Assembly: GCA_021813585.1 (NCBI GenBank)
Contig: JAKAJV010000070.1
Location: 1-42,061, forward strand
Direction: 5' to 3'
Length of the DNA stretch: 42,061 nucleotides
Source: Bacteroidota bacterium
Lineage (GTDB): Bacteria > Bacteroidota > Ignavibacteria > Ignavibacteriales > Ignavibacteriaceae
Shown here: one piece after another, positions 1 through 8,483 of the stretch
Layout of the letters: each line of letters begins with the position of its first letter
Numbering within the stretch: the stretch's first letter is position 1
Translations under genes and position numbers: made by a program
Notes under the pieces: model-generated
Databases searched by the model: none
What the model saw: only the letters and a program-made list of their open reading frames with translations
Told to the model about the DNA's origin: nothing

Positions 1-154
1 AGGAGTAATCCCTTAATCACGGTATAGTTTTTAACTTACCTAGAGTAAGATCGATCTCTCATCCGTCAAGCCAGATTTTTTTATATCCAAAATTAAATCA
101 ATTTTATTAACAATTTTAACATACGAGTGTAAGAAGTTCTAAGTTACAGTAGCA

Positions 155-1090
155 TTATTTAATTACTCTTGGCCCTACCTTGTTTATTTTGGAAATATAA
201 ATATCGCCGGCAATTTCAATCCCGGTCAATATTTTTTTCATTTCTGTTCCGGCCTTTTCGGCAATCTTTCTGGATGTGCTGAATGCAAAGATTGAGGGGC
301 CGGAGCCGGAGATGCTGCATCCCAGTGCGCCTGCTTTAATAGCAGCTTCTTTAATGTCATCAAAGCCCGGTATTAAAATTGATCTGACAGGCTCAACAAT
401 CCCGTCGTGCAGCGACCTGCCGATAAGCTCGTAATCGCCGCTCGTTAATCCGGCAACAAGACCGGCAACATTTGCCCACTGCTTTACTGCTTCGGAAAGC
501 AGCACCTGCTTGCGCAATATTTTTCTTGTATCGGCGGTATTAATTTCAATATGCGGATGGAGAATGGTGCAGAATAAATTGGCCGGGGTTTTTATGTTTA
601 TAACATCAAGAGGGCTTACGCTACGAACGATAATAAATCCGCCCATCAAGCATGCCGATACATTATCGGCATGAGGGGTGCCGCCGCAAGTTAGTTTTTC
701 TCCCTCAAGTGCAAACGGCAAAAGCTCCTTTCTGCTTAAAGGCGAGTCAAGCATTTCATTTAAAGCAAATACGCTTGCAACTGCGCTTGCGGCGCTAGAG
801 CCCAACCCGCTTCCAAGGGCCATCTTCTTATGGATTTCAATTTCAACTCCTTTATTAAAACCCAGATGCTCGACAAAAGACATAAGCGAGACTCCCGCTG
901 TATTCCTTGAAGAATCTAAAGGAAGCCTGCCGCCGTCTCCAGTAATTTTTGAAATCTTTACGCCGGGCTTTTCTTTTATCCTGAGAATTACCTCGTCGCC
1001 GGGCCAATCGATTGCAAATCCCAGTACATCGAAGCCGCAGCTAACATTTGTTACGGAAGCAGGTGCAAAAACCTTAATTTCTTTTTTCAT
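155..1090 (-). CDS. thrB: Homoserine kinase
   Basis: Phosphorylates homoserine with ATP to O-phosphohomoserine, the last step before threonine synthase; cytosolic. At 311 aa it has the usual length of GHMP-family homoserine kinases. The N-terminus reads VFAPASVTNVSCGFDVLGFA, the phosphate-binding loop ALGSGLGSSAASAVA lies at about residues 91-105, and the C-terminal GHMP motif GCSISGSGPSIFAF is near residues 258-272. It is the third gene of a minus-strand thrA-asd-thrB cluster, 56 nt after asd, so it is probably transcribed from the attenuated thr promoter. thrC is not in the window and may follow beyond the left edge. The start ATG at 1090 is directly in front of the conserved N-terminus. 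Function is very secure from motifs plus context. Confidence 0.95.
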   Translation of the reverse strand: MKKEIKVFAPASVTNVSCGFDVLGFAIDWPGDEVILRIKEKPGVKISKITGDGGRLPLDSSRNTAGVSLMSFVEHLGFNKGVEIEIHKKMALGSGLGSSAASAVASVFALNEMLDSPLSRKELLPFALEGEKLTCGGTPHADNVSACLMGGFIIVRSVSPLDVINIKTPANLFCTILHPHIEINTADTRKILRKQVLLSEAVKQWANVAGLVAGLTSGDYELIGRSLHDGIVEPVRSILIPGFDDIKEAAIKAGALGCSISGSGPSIFAFSTSRKIAEKAGTEMKKILTGIEIAGDIYISKINKVGPRVIK

Positions 1091-1146
1091 GTTTTTTATT
1101 ATGAACGGGGCTATCGAAAAATAGTCCCGCTCTTATATTTTAATTG

Positions 1147-2193
1147 TTAGATATATCCTTCGGCTTTCATCAGCTCGGCGCAGAGCAGCGCGCCGCCGGC
1201 AGCGCCGCGGTTTGTGTTGTGAGAAAGTACGACAAATTTATAATCGAATATGGGATCTTCCCTTAGTCTGCCGATTGATACGGCCATGCCTTTATCCAGG
1301 TTCCTGTGAATTCTCGGCTGCGGATACCTGTCTTCTTCAAAATAGTAAATTGGTCTTAATGGTGCAGTAGGAAGATTAAGCTTCTGCGGCTCTGCGGAAA
1401 AATTCTTCCACGCTTTTTTTATCTCTTCAATAGACGCTTTCTTTTTTAATTTAACCTGAACGCATTCGGTATGGCCGTCAAGCACGGCAACTCTATTGCA
1501 CTGTGCGCTTATCTTTATTTCATTATTAATAATTTTATCTCCGTCGAATCTCCCTAATATTTTCAAAGGCTCTGTTTCTAGCTTTGGTTCTTCACCGGAA
1601 ATGAAAGGAATAACGTTGTCTACTATATCCAGACTTGCTACTCCCGGATAGCCGGCGCCTGACAGTGCCTGCATGGTTACAACGTTTACTGCTTCCAGGC
1701 CGAAATTATCTTGCAGAGGCTTTAATGCGAGCACCATTCCGATTGTCGAACAGTTTGGGTTGGTAACAATGCATCCGCCGTTGTAGCTTTGAGCTTTAAC
1801 AAGCTTAAGGTGGTCTGCATTTATTTCCGGCACGAGCAGCGGAACATCCTTATCCATACGGTGGTTTTTAGAATTAGAAACAACATAGTATCCCTTCTTG
1901 GCAAATGCTTCCTCTATTCCGCCTGCAACGCTTGAATCCAATCCCGAAAAAACCAATCTGCTTTCCAGATAAGGCTCGCATTCTTTTACTTTAAGGCCGG
2001 CAACATCATCGGGAAGCGGAGTTGAGAGAATCCAATTTACTGCGTCCTTATATAATTTGCCGGCGGATTTTTCGGAAGCTGCAACTTCGGTTACCTGGAA
2101 CCACGGATGGTTTGAAAGCAGCTCTATGAATTTTTGACCGACACTGCCGGTTGCGCCGAGAACCCCTACCGGAATTTTAGATTGTGATGACAT
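1147..2193 (-). CDS. asd: Aspartate-semialdehyde dehydrogenase
   Basis: Reduces aspartyl-4-phosphate to aspartate semialdehyde with NADPH, the branch-point precursor of threonine, methionine, lysine and diaminopimelate. The 348-aa protein starts with a Rossmann motif (GATGSVGQ, residues 13-20). The catalytic cysteine is C148 in NPNCSTIGM and the base is probably H241 in LDGHTECVQV. The PNCSTIG form and the length point to the archaeal/fungal-type branch of the family rather than the enterobacterial type. It sits between thrA and thrB on the same strand. The gap of about 214 nt to thrA is filled with short repeats, so an internal promoter cannot be ruled out. Confidence 0.95.
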   Translation of the reverse strand: MSSQSKIPVGVLGATGSVGQKFIELLSNHPWFQVTEVAASEKSAGKLYKDAVNWILSTPLPDDVAGLKVKECEPYLESRLVFSGLDSSVAGGIEEAFAKKGYYVVSNSKNHRMDKDVPLLVPEINADHLKLVKAQSYNGGCIVTNPNCSTIGMVLALKPLQDNFGLEAVNVVTMQALSGAGYPGVASLDIVDNVIPFISGEEPKLETEPLKILGRFDGDKIINNEIKISAQCNRVAVLDGHTECVQVKLKKKASIEEIKKAWKNFSAEPQKLNLPTAPLRPIYYFEEDRYPQPRIHRNLDKGMAVSIGRLREDPIFDYKFVVLSHNTNRGAAGGALLCAELMKAEGYI

Positions 2194-2204
2194 TTCTTCT
2201 TCCT

Positions 2205-2402
2205 TATTTGTTTAAATTCTATAACTAGTCATATGTCTTAATAGGGTTATACGAAAGACAATAAACGTATAGACGAAAGACGTTAAACGTTAAGACCTAA
2301 GATGGTAAACATTGAAACGTATAAACAAATTTCCATCATCTATTCCTTATCTTTCATTTATACGTCTCTTCGTTTATCCGTCTCTTCGTTTATCCGTTTC
2401 TC
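2205..2402. repeat. Degenerate short repeats between asd and thrA
   Basis: The spacer holds two and a half tandem copies of the 16-nt unit CGTCTCTTCGTTTATC (2363-2378, 2379-2394, then a partial copy). About 110 nt to the left is a related sequence in the opposite orientation (ACGAAAGACAATAAACG, then AGACGAAAGACGTTAAACG, about 2250-2290). Together they could fold into an imperfect long hairpin. No open frame of note is present. The pattern looks like a degenerate interspersed element rather than a regulatory site, although it lies inside the thr operon. Confidence 0.6.
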
Positions 2403-2407
2403 GCCAG

Positions 2408-4864
2408 CTAACTTAAATAATTCGCCGTTCTTATAACATCGGCAAAAACTCCTGCTGCGGTTACATCCGCACCGGCTCCGGGGCCTTTTATTACAATCGG
2501 TCTGTCCTGGTAGTGGGAAGTAGTAAGGGCTAAAATGTTGTCGCTGCCTGCCAATGAATAAAACGGATGGTCTTTACCTACTTCCTGCAGGGAGATTTCT
2601 GCATTGCCGTTTTCGAGCCTGGCTATATATCTTAATGCACTGCCTCTTGCCTCGGCAGTCATTCTTTTAGACTCAAAATCTTTATCGAATTCCTTTAGCT
2701 TTTTGAAAAAGTCTTCAACCGAATTTATTTTTCTTGCCTGGACTGGCACAAGGTTCTGCACCTTTATGTCTTTCAATTCTAAAACCAATCCCGTCTCGCG
2801 GGCAAGTATAAGAAGTTTTCTAGCTACGTCGGTTCCTTTAAGGTCTTCTCTCGGGTCCGGTTCGGTATAGCCTTTTTCTTTTGCTTCCCTAACAATTTCG
2901 CTAAAAGCTTTATTGCCGTTAAATGAATTGAAAATGTAGCTGAGCGTACCGGAAAGAACACCCTCTATCTTCAGTACTTTATCGCCGCTGGAGACCAGGT
3001 CTTTAAGCGTGCTTATAATCGGCAGCCCGGCTCCTACGTTGGTCTCGTATAAGAATCGTACGTTATGTTTCAAAGCCGAATGCTTAAGCTGCTGGTAATA
3101 TTCGTAGCTGCCGGAGTTGGCTTTTTTGTTGGGAGTAACAATGGAAATACTTGAATCCAAAATTTCACTGTACCTTGCAACAACATTATCGCTCGCAGTG
3201 CAGTCGATAAATATACTGTTGGGAAGGTTCAGTCTTTTCATCTCGTCGATAAAATCGTCAAGGTTGGTCTTAGTGCCGCAGTCGAACAGTTTCGTTTCCC
3301 ATTCAACCGGCTCAATGCTGTCCCGGTCGATAAGCATTTTTCTGCTGTTGGCAAGACCTATAATCTTTACATTCAATAGATATTCTCTTGCAAGGAAATC
3401 GGATTGATGGCATAGCTGTCTTAGCAAAGTTCCGCCGATAAGCCCGGTTCCTACAAGATAGAGATTAACTGTCTTTGCTATTGACAGGAAGAACGCATCG
3501 TGCAAAGCATTCAGAGCCTTCGCTTCATTTTCCTTATTAATAACTGCGGAAATATTAAGCTCCGACGAGCCCTGTGCAATTGCAACAATGTTTATTCCGT
3601 TGCGCCCGAGTGCCTGGAAAACCCTGCCAGATATGCCTGGAGTCTTCCGCATATTTTCGCCTACAACTGCTATTATGGAAAGGTCGCTTTCTATTACCGG
3701 CTCGTTTACCAGCTTCTCTTTTATTTCGTAGTATAATTCCTGTTGAATAGCCTTCTTTGCTAATGCGGCAACCTTAGGTAGAACGGCGATACATAAGGAA
3801 TGTTCCGAGGAAGCCTGTGTAATCAAAATAATATTTATTCGTTTGCCGGCTAGTGCCGAGAATATTCTTTGCGCAATTCCCGCCACACCTACCATGCCGC
3901 CGCCCTGAACTCTGAGCAGCGCAATTTCATCAATCGATGATATGCCTTTGATTGAAAAATTGTGAGTATTGCTTTTGCCGTTAATTAGCGTTCCCTCGAA
4001 CGAAGGATTAAAAGTATTTTTAATTCTTATGGGAATTTTCTTTTCCAGTGCGGGCTGCATTGTAGGCGGATGAATAACCTTAGCGCCGAAGTGCGACAGC
4101 TCCATAGCTTCTTCATATGTCATGCTCTTAAGCGGGAAGGCCTTCTTCACTTTTTTAGGATCGGCGGTTAGCACGCCGTCCACGTCAGTCCATATTTCAA
4201 TTTCCTTTGCCTTAAGAGCGGCGCCGAAAATTGATGCCGAATAATCCGATCCGCCCCGCCCTAATGTTGTAGTTTCGTTATTTGCCGTAGAAGCAATAAA
4301 GCCGGTAATAATTTGAAGCTTATCATGGTTTTTAAAATAGCTTTTAATGTTCTTATATGTAGCCTCAAGGTCTACTTTCGCGCTGCCGAAAGTTTCATCG
4401 GTTTTAATCAGCAGCCTGCTGTCCAGGTATTCGCAGTCTAACTTCGAGTCCTTAATTGCATTTGAAATTATAAATGCAGATAATCTTTCACCAAAGCTCA
4501 AGATTAAATCCTGGGTCCTTGGAGAAATTTCTTTTACAAGATGCACACCGTGCAGCACGTCCTCAAGTTCATTTAAACTTAGTTTTAAAGAAGCCAGTAC
4601 GCTGCTTTGAGTTTTAACTGCAAGTACTTCCTTAGCCGTGGAAATGTGCCTATCTTCCAGCCTCTTAAATAATTCCAGGTAAGCCGGGTTACCTTCCGCA
4701 GCTGTCTGGCTCATTTTCAACAACTCGTCGGTAACTTTTTGGAAAGCAGAAAATATAACCGCGATCCTTTTATTCTCTTTCAAAGACGCCCTTATAATTT
4801 CAATTACGTTTTTTATTCGCTCGGTATTGCCGACCGAAGACCCGCCGAATTTTAAAACCTTCAT
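2408..4864 (-). CDS. thrA: Bifunctional aspartokinase / homoserine dehydrogenase
   Basis: Catalyses both the first step (aspartate phosphorylation) and the third step (aspartate semialdehyde to homoserine) of threonine synthesis. The 818 residues divide into an N-terminal aspartokinase (KVLKFGGSSVGN at residues 2-13; TTLGRGGSDYSA near 200), two ACT-type regulatory domains at about 310-460 and a homoserine dehydrogenase from about 465 (NLYLVGTGLIGGTLLRQL) to the end. The length matches E. coli ThrA (about 820 aa). The ACT domains suggest allosteric feedback, probably by threonine. The gene is preceded by a complete transcription attenuator with a Thr-rich leader peptide (4899-5103), so it is probably controlled by charged tRNA-Thr as well. 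The attenuator terminator ends 34 nt before the start codon. Confidence 0.96.
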   Translation of the reverse strand: MKVLKFGGSSVGNTERIKNVIEIIRASLKENKRIAVIFSAFQKVTDELLKMSQTAAEGNPAYLELFKRLEDRHISTAKEVLAVKTQSSVLASLKLSLNELEDVLHGVHLVKEISPRTQDLILSFGERLSAFIISNAIKDSKLDCEYLDSRLLIKTDETFGSAKVDLEATYKNIKSYFKNHDKLQIITGFIASTANNETTTLGRGGSDYSASIFGAALKAKEIEIWTDVDGVLTADPKKVKKAFPLKSMTYEEAMELSHFGAKVIHPPTMQPALEKKIPIRIKNTFNPSFEGTLINGKSNTHNFSIKGISSIDEIALLRVQGGGMVGVAGIAQRIFSALAGKRINIILITQASSEHSLCIAVLPKVAALAKKAIQQELYYEIKEKLVNEPVIESDLSIIAVVGENMRKTPGISGRVFQALGRNGINIVAIAQGSSELNISAVINKENEAKALNALHDAFFLSIAKTVNLYLVGTGLIGGTLLRQLCHQSDFLAREYLLNVKIIGLANSRKMLIDRDSIEPVEWETKLFDCGTKTNLDDFIDEMKRLNLPNSIFIDCTASDNVVARYSEILDSSISIVTPNKKANSGSYEYYQQLKHSALKHNVRFLYETNVGAGLPIISTLKDLVSSGDKVLKIEGVLSGTLSYIFNSFNGNKAFSEIVREAKEKGYTEPDPREDLKGTDVARKLLILARETGLVLELKDIKVQNLVPVQARKINSVEDFFKKLKEFDKDFESKRMTAEARGSALRYIARLENGNAEISLQEVGKDHPFYSLAGSDNILALTTSHYQDRPIVIKGPGAGADVTAAGVFADVIRTANYLS

Positions 4865-4898
4865 AATTGCCCTATTCTTAGTTTTCGATAGTTAGTAT

Positions 4899-4934
4899 AA
4901 AAAAAACCGGCTCCATCTTCTGAAGCCGGTTTTC
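4899..4934 (-). terminator. thr attenuator terminator (3:4 hairpin)
   Basis: On the minus strand a 10-bp stem AAAACCGGCT/AGCCGGTTTT (4924-4933 with 4903-4912) closes an 11-nt loop and runs into eight U residues (4906-4899), a textbook intrinsic terminator. It lies between the leader peptide stop codon and the thrA start. Its 5' arm (4920-4931) can pair instead with sequence at the leader stop codon. Confidence 0.9.
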
Positions 4935-4971
4935 AATTTCTTATTATAAAATTTACACAACCAGGCTTCAG
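4920..4971 (-). promoter_or_regulatory. thr antiterminator (2:3 pairing)
   Basis: Minus-strand CTGAAGCCTGGTT (4971-4959, overlapping the leader stop codon) pairs with AACCGGCTTCAG (4931-4920): 12 base pairs with one bulged U. This consumes the 5' arm of the terminator. Region 2 can also pair with leader codons 9-12 (AACCGGTTTC, 5029-5020) as a 1:2 hairpin. The three mutually exclusive pairings reproduce the logic of the enterobacterial thr and trp attenuators: stalling on Thr codons masks region 1, frees region 2 and prevents termination. Confidence 0.85.
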
Positions 4972-5054
4972 CCTCCGGGCATACCAGTCGGGGTGGTAGT
5001 GGTGGTGGTAGTTATACAAGAAACCGGTTTATATGTAAATTTTTTGTTCTTCAT
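4968..5054 (-). CDS. thrL: thr operon leader peptide, Thr-rich
   Basis: A 28-codon frame directly upstream of thrA. It starts MKNKKFTYKPVSC, continues ITTTTTTTPTG and ends MPGG. Nine of 28 residues are threonine, seven of them consecutive (codons 15-21, ACT and ACC), preceded by one rare ATA isoleucine codon. The stop codon TGA lies inside the antiterminator arm, as a ribosome-sensing attenuator requires. There is no clear Shine-Dalgarno sequence, which is common in this bacterial group. The peptide itself probably has no function; its translation reports the supply of charged tRNA-Thr. The name follows the E. coli analogue; sequence homology is not claimed. Confidence 0.88.
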   Translation of the reverse strand: MKNKKFTYKPVSCITTTTTTTPTGMPGG

Positions 5055-5071
5055 AATCTTAAAATCAACGG

Positions 5072-5103
5072 CAAAACTAATATTTAATTTTTCCTTTGTC
5101 AAA
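5072..5103 (-). promoter_or_regulatory. Promoter of the thr operon
   Basis: On the minus strand TTTGACA (5103-5097) is followed by TAGTTTTG (5079-5072). This fits both the sigma-70 -35 hexamer TTGACA and the Bacteroidetes -33/-7 form (TTTG, spacer, TAnnTTTG), with 20 nt between TTG and the -7 box. Transcription would begin near 5066, about a dozen bases before the leader start codon. Confidence 0.7.
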
Positions 5104-5206
5104 CTTTTTTTATCCGCCAATGTATTTTATTTCAATTATTTGGTTAATGCTTTTTAATTATCGGAATTTCTGTTTATTATTTTAGCATTAGTTATCTTTA
5201 CAAAAA

Positions 5207-7381
5207 TTATTTGATCAATAACATTTTCTTTACGGCAGTAAAATTTTGAGATTGATTAAGAGGATTTATTACGTTAAGCCTGTAAAAATATACACCGCTT
5301 GCCAAATCCGATGCATTAAAGTTGACTCTATAATGTCCCGGAACCATTTGGGCATTAACGATGGTTTTAACCTTTCTGCCCAATATATCGTAAATGCTTA
5401 TTGTTACATGCGAAAGTTTTGGAATATCATACCTTATTGTCGTTGCGGGATTGAACGGATTGGGATAATTCTGCCACAGTTTAAATGACCCCGGCGAAGT
5501 TTGTAACCCGGTTTGTTTTACGGATAAAACAATATCTCTCAATGGCATTTGCCAAATACCCTGAAAATTCCCAACAAAAACACTTGAATCGTTTACATAA
5601 ACAGAAGAAATAATCGATTCAAGGTTTCCACCTAATTTATTCCAGCTGTCACCATTGTTAGTAGACACATATAAATAAGTCCATGGAGCTGTAAAAATAT
5701 CCGAAGCATAAGCGAATAAAGAAAATGCCGCTCCGCCATATTTAATAGACCAATTTCTATCAATTATCCAGGTTTTACCATTATCCGTAGAACGAAAATA
5801 ACCACCTGTCGTGTCTACAATACCGGCATCCCCATTTGACAAAAACAGAACCCCGTTTGCCGATACGATACCTGTTTGCCCGTTGAAATATCCGGTATAA
5901 TAGAAATTATTTATCTTGTTCCAATTTTCGCCATTGTCGGTAGAGAGATACATACCATTCTCAAATACTGCGAAAACGCTGGAATCTACGATGGATAAAG
6001 CGGGTACACTTTTGGGCATACTGTTACTTGCAACCCTCCAGTTTGTACCATTATCCAAAGAAATAAAAATGCCGTTGTTAACCGTGGAAACGACAAGGTT
6101 AGGTCCGCTTTGAACAATATCTAACGGATGGAGCGTGTCCATAATTCCACCATTTATTGATTTCCAGTTATCCCCGTTATTTGAAGACACAAATATACCG
6201 CTGTCCGAAGTGGCTGCATATAATCCGGAACTTGTTGCAGTAAGATTTGGATTTACTTTTGTTACTAAGCCGCTGTCCTTAGCAGCCCTCCATGTAGTAC
6301 CATAGTCTGTGGAAAAAAATATCGGTGAACCATTAATTACGGCAAAGACCTTTGGTCCCAAACCGGTTATGGAACGTACTTCATTACCTACAGTTCCCTT
6401 ATTCTCAGCTTCCCAGTTCGCCCCATTATCTATTGATAAGTACACTCCGTTGTCTGTGGCAGCATAGAGATTTGTACCGCTGGTTTTATTAGGACCGGAT
6501 GCAATAGAAAATACCTGCTTGGGATATATAGGCAATCCGCTTGCTGCATTTGTCCAGCTTGCACCATTGTCCGTAGATTTGTAAACTCTTTTAGTTGTTC
6601 CTAAAAAAACATCTGAATCAGCTACTATTATAGAAAAGATGCTTGTGCCAAAACTTATCCCATTATTATCAGTTTCCCAGGAATACCCGTTATCAGTCGA
6701 CCTGAACATGCCGCCCGGTGTTCCGACAAATATGAATGAATTGTATGACGCTATACAATTAATAAACTGCAAAGAATTTAATGCATCGCCACTAATAGTA
6801 GTCCACTTATTCCCGTTATTTGTAGAAAAAATTAAGCCGGAAGACGTACATGCAAATATAGTATCTCCTTTAACACCAATTGCTTCAACCAGGTTTTGAA
6901 AATCTCCCAGTCCGCTGTCTACTGCCGTCCAGCTAGCCCCATAATTTTCGGAACGAAATATTCCGTTTTGAAGCGTACCTGCAAAAATAATTGTATCTTC
7001 AACCGCAAGAGACGTTATGTAATAACTCATAGAGGAATCCAGCATTGTCCAGGTAGCTCCCATGTCTGATGAAACTATAACACCGGCAGCAGTTCCGGCA
7101 AAAATAGTTGAATCAATTGATACAAAACAATTAGTAATGCTGCTGGTAACGCTTGCCCAGTCGGCACCATAATCTGTAGAACGATTTATGCCCGCAATAG
7201 TTCCCGAGAATACATATGAACCCACAGCTGTAACAGCATGTACTTCCCAGCCGGTTGGTCCGAGGTTAACACGTCTCCATTGGGCACCAACTTTTATGGT
7301 TGCTAATAATATTATTACGGTTAAAAAAATAATTTGATTACTAAATTTATACCCTGTTATATTCTGTAAAGCAAAACACAT
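5207..7381 (-). CDS. Secreted beta-propeller (Asp-box repeat) protein with type IX sorting domain
   Basis: A large exported protein with at least 13 copies of the Asp-box-like motif S-T-D-N-G-x-x-W (for example STDNGASWTNA, STDNGENWNKI), typical of sortilin/sialidase/YCF48-type beta-propellers. The last 100 or so residues are a canonical type IX secretion sorting domain: NYPNPFNPATTIRYDIP, then YDILGRKVKTI and LASGVYFYRL. The start chosen here (7381) gives a signal peptide (MCFALQNITGYKF, then a hydrophobic stretch ending VGAQ) and follows a GGGGGTG sequence; starts at 7393 and 7456 are also open. It is expected on the cell surface or outside. The substrate or partner is unknown. It is monocistronic, divergent from the PA14 gene and convergent with nothing. 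Confidence 0.85.
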   Translation of the reverse strand: MCFALQNITGYKFSNQIIFLTVIILLATIKVGAQWRRVNLGPTGWEVHAVTAVGSYVFSGTIAGINRSTDYGADWASVTSSITNCFVSIDSTIFAGTAAGVIVSSDMGATWTMLDSSMSYYITSLAVEDTIIFAGTLQNGIFRSENYGASWTAVDSGLGDFQNLVEAIGVKGDTIFACTSSGLIFSTNNGNKWTTISGDALNSLQFINCIASYNSFIFVGTPGGMFRSTDNGYSWETDNNGISFGTSIFSIIVADSDVFLGTTKRVYKSTDNGASWTNAASGLPIYPKQVFSIASGPNKTSGTNLYAATDNGVYLSIDNGANWEAENKGTVGNEVRSITGLGPKVFAVINGSPIFFSTDYGTTWRAAKDSGLVTKVNPNLTATSSGLYAATSDSGIFVSSNNGDNWKSINGGIMDTLHPLDIVQSGPNLVVSTVNNGIFISLDNGTNWRVASNSMPKSVPALSIVDSSVFAVFENGMYLSTDNGENWNKINNFYYTGYFNGQTGIVSANGVLFLSNGDAGIVDTTGGYFRSTDNGKTWIIDRNWSIKYGGAAFSLFAYASDIFTAPWTYLYVSTNNGDSWNKLGGNLESIISSVYVNDSSVFVGNFQGIWQMPLRDIVLSVKQTGLQTSPGSFKLWQNYPNPFNPATTIRYDIPKLSHVTISIYDILGRKVKTIVNAQMVPGHYRVNFNASDLASGVYFYRLNVINPLNQSQNFTAVKKMLLIK

Positions 7382-7501
7382 AAACACCCCCATAATAGAT
7401 TGTATTCTTAAAAATATATTATGCAAAACAAAAGATAAAGACAAGTACCCCCCCATAAAAAATTTAGTTATTGCTTTAAATCAAAAAGAGTAAAAATAGG
7501 C

Positions 7502-7607
7502 TTGACAGAAAAATATTTATTGAACTCTATCCTATGACATAAGACTAGGTGTCTTTAATTCTAAAAATTTAATTTTTCTTTTTTTGAACTAATTTGATTT
7601 AATTTTG
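7502..7607 (+). promoter_or_regulatory. Possible promoter elements before the PA14-domain gene
   Basis: TTGACA occurs at 7502-7507 without a good -10 box. TAATTTTG at 7600-7607 matches the Bacteroidetes -7 consensus TAnnTTTG but has no well-spaced TTG. If the second element is used, a TTG start codon at 7605 would fall inside the promoter, favouring the GTG start at 7647. Weak evidence. Confidence 0.25.
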
Positions 7608-7646
7608 TTTACTGTAAGAGCAAAGCAATTAAAGCCAGAGCTAAAA

Positions 7647-8315
7647 GTGAAAAACTACGCCGTATTAATTTTTTCAGTTTTGTTTGCGTCCTTTATTATT
7701 GTCTCAACATTTGCGCAAAGCACAAAATGGAAGCCGGTATCCGGGCATATAATATCCAAGTGGTCAAAAGATGTATCTACCGAAAAAGTACTGCCGGAAT
7801 ATCCTAGACCGCAAATGGTAAGCAATATTGTATCAGAAAAATTTACTAAAACAGAGTATATGAAAGCTGATGATAATATTCCTAATTTATCTAATGGAAT
7901 CGAGTTTAAATATTATGAGGGCAAATGGGATTCACTCCCGGATTTCCAAACTCTTCATCCGTTAAAAACCGGCATTGTTAAAAATTTCGCGCTTAATTCA
8001 ATCAAACATACTGAAAATTTTTACGGCATTGAATACAGCGTTTACATAAAAATTCCTGCTGAAGGAATTTATACGTTTTATACAACTTCCGATGACGGTT
8101 CGAAATTATTTGTTGACGGCAAAGTTATTGTTAACAACGACGGGCTTCATGGTGATGTTCAACAATCCGGTGAAGCCGCACTTGAAAAAGGATTTCATAA
8201 AATAAAATTACTATACTTTCAAGGACAAGGAGGGTATTCTCTCAATGTAGACATGAAGGGGCCGAGTATTAAAAAAGAAGAAGTGCCTTCCCGGTTGCTA
8301 TATTACACAAAGTAG
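7647..8315 (+). CDS. Secreted PA14-domain protein
   Basis: A protein of about 222 residues with a signal peptide (hydrophobic stretch to VSTFAQ) and a PA14 domain. The diagnostic part is GIYTFYTTSDDGSKLFVDGK in the second half, followed by HKIKLLYFQGQGGYSLNV. PA14 domains are beta-barrel modules that often bind carbohydrate, known from glycosidases, adhesins and anthrax protective antigen. Here the domain occupies most of the mature protein, with no enzyme domain attached. I chose the GTG start because it gives a compact signal peptide (MKNYAVLIFSVLF); an upstream TTG at 7605 adds 14 residues. The gene sits alone between the divergent type IX-secreted protein and the ilv leader. Its ligand is unknown. 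Confidence 0.75.
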   Translation: MKNYAVLIFSVLFASFIIVSTFAQSTKWKPVSGHIISKWSKDVSTEKVLPEYPRPQMVSNIVSEKFTKTEYMKADDNIPNLSNGIEFKYYEGKWDSLPDFQTLHPLKTGIVKNFALNSIKHTENFYGIEYSVYIKIPAEGIYTFYTTSDDGSKLFVDGKVIVNNDGLHGDVQQSGEAALEKGFHKIKLLYFQGQGGYSLNVDMKGPSIKKEEVPSRLLYYTK

Positions 8316-8432
8316 ATGAATATTAACAAAAAATAATTCTGCATATTTATTCCGTTCATTTAAATAAAATGCCTTCCTATATTAAAGAATTGTTATCTTA
8401 TCACAATTAAAATGATAATAAGAATTTATTAC

Positions 8433-8461
8433 TTGACAAAATACTAGTTAAGCCTTATTTT
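8433..8461 (+). promoter_or_regulatory. Promoter of the ilv-leu operon
   Basis: TTGACA (8433-8438), a 17-nt spacer, then TATTTT (8456-8461). The layout, starting TTGACAAA and with 20 nt between TTG and the -7 box, is the same as at the thr promoter. Transcription would start near 8467, which excludes a TTG start codon at 8460 for the following small gene and favours its ATG at 8484. Confidence 0.65.
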
Positions 8462-8483
8462 GGAAACCAATAAAAATACAATT

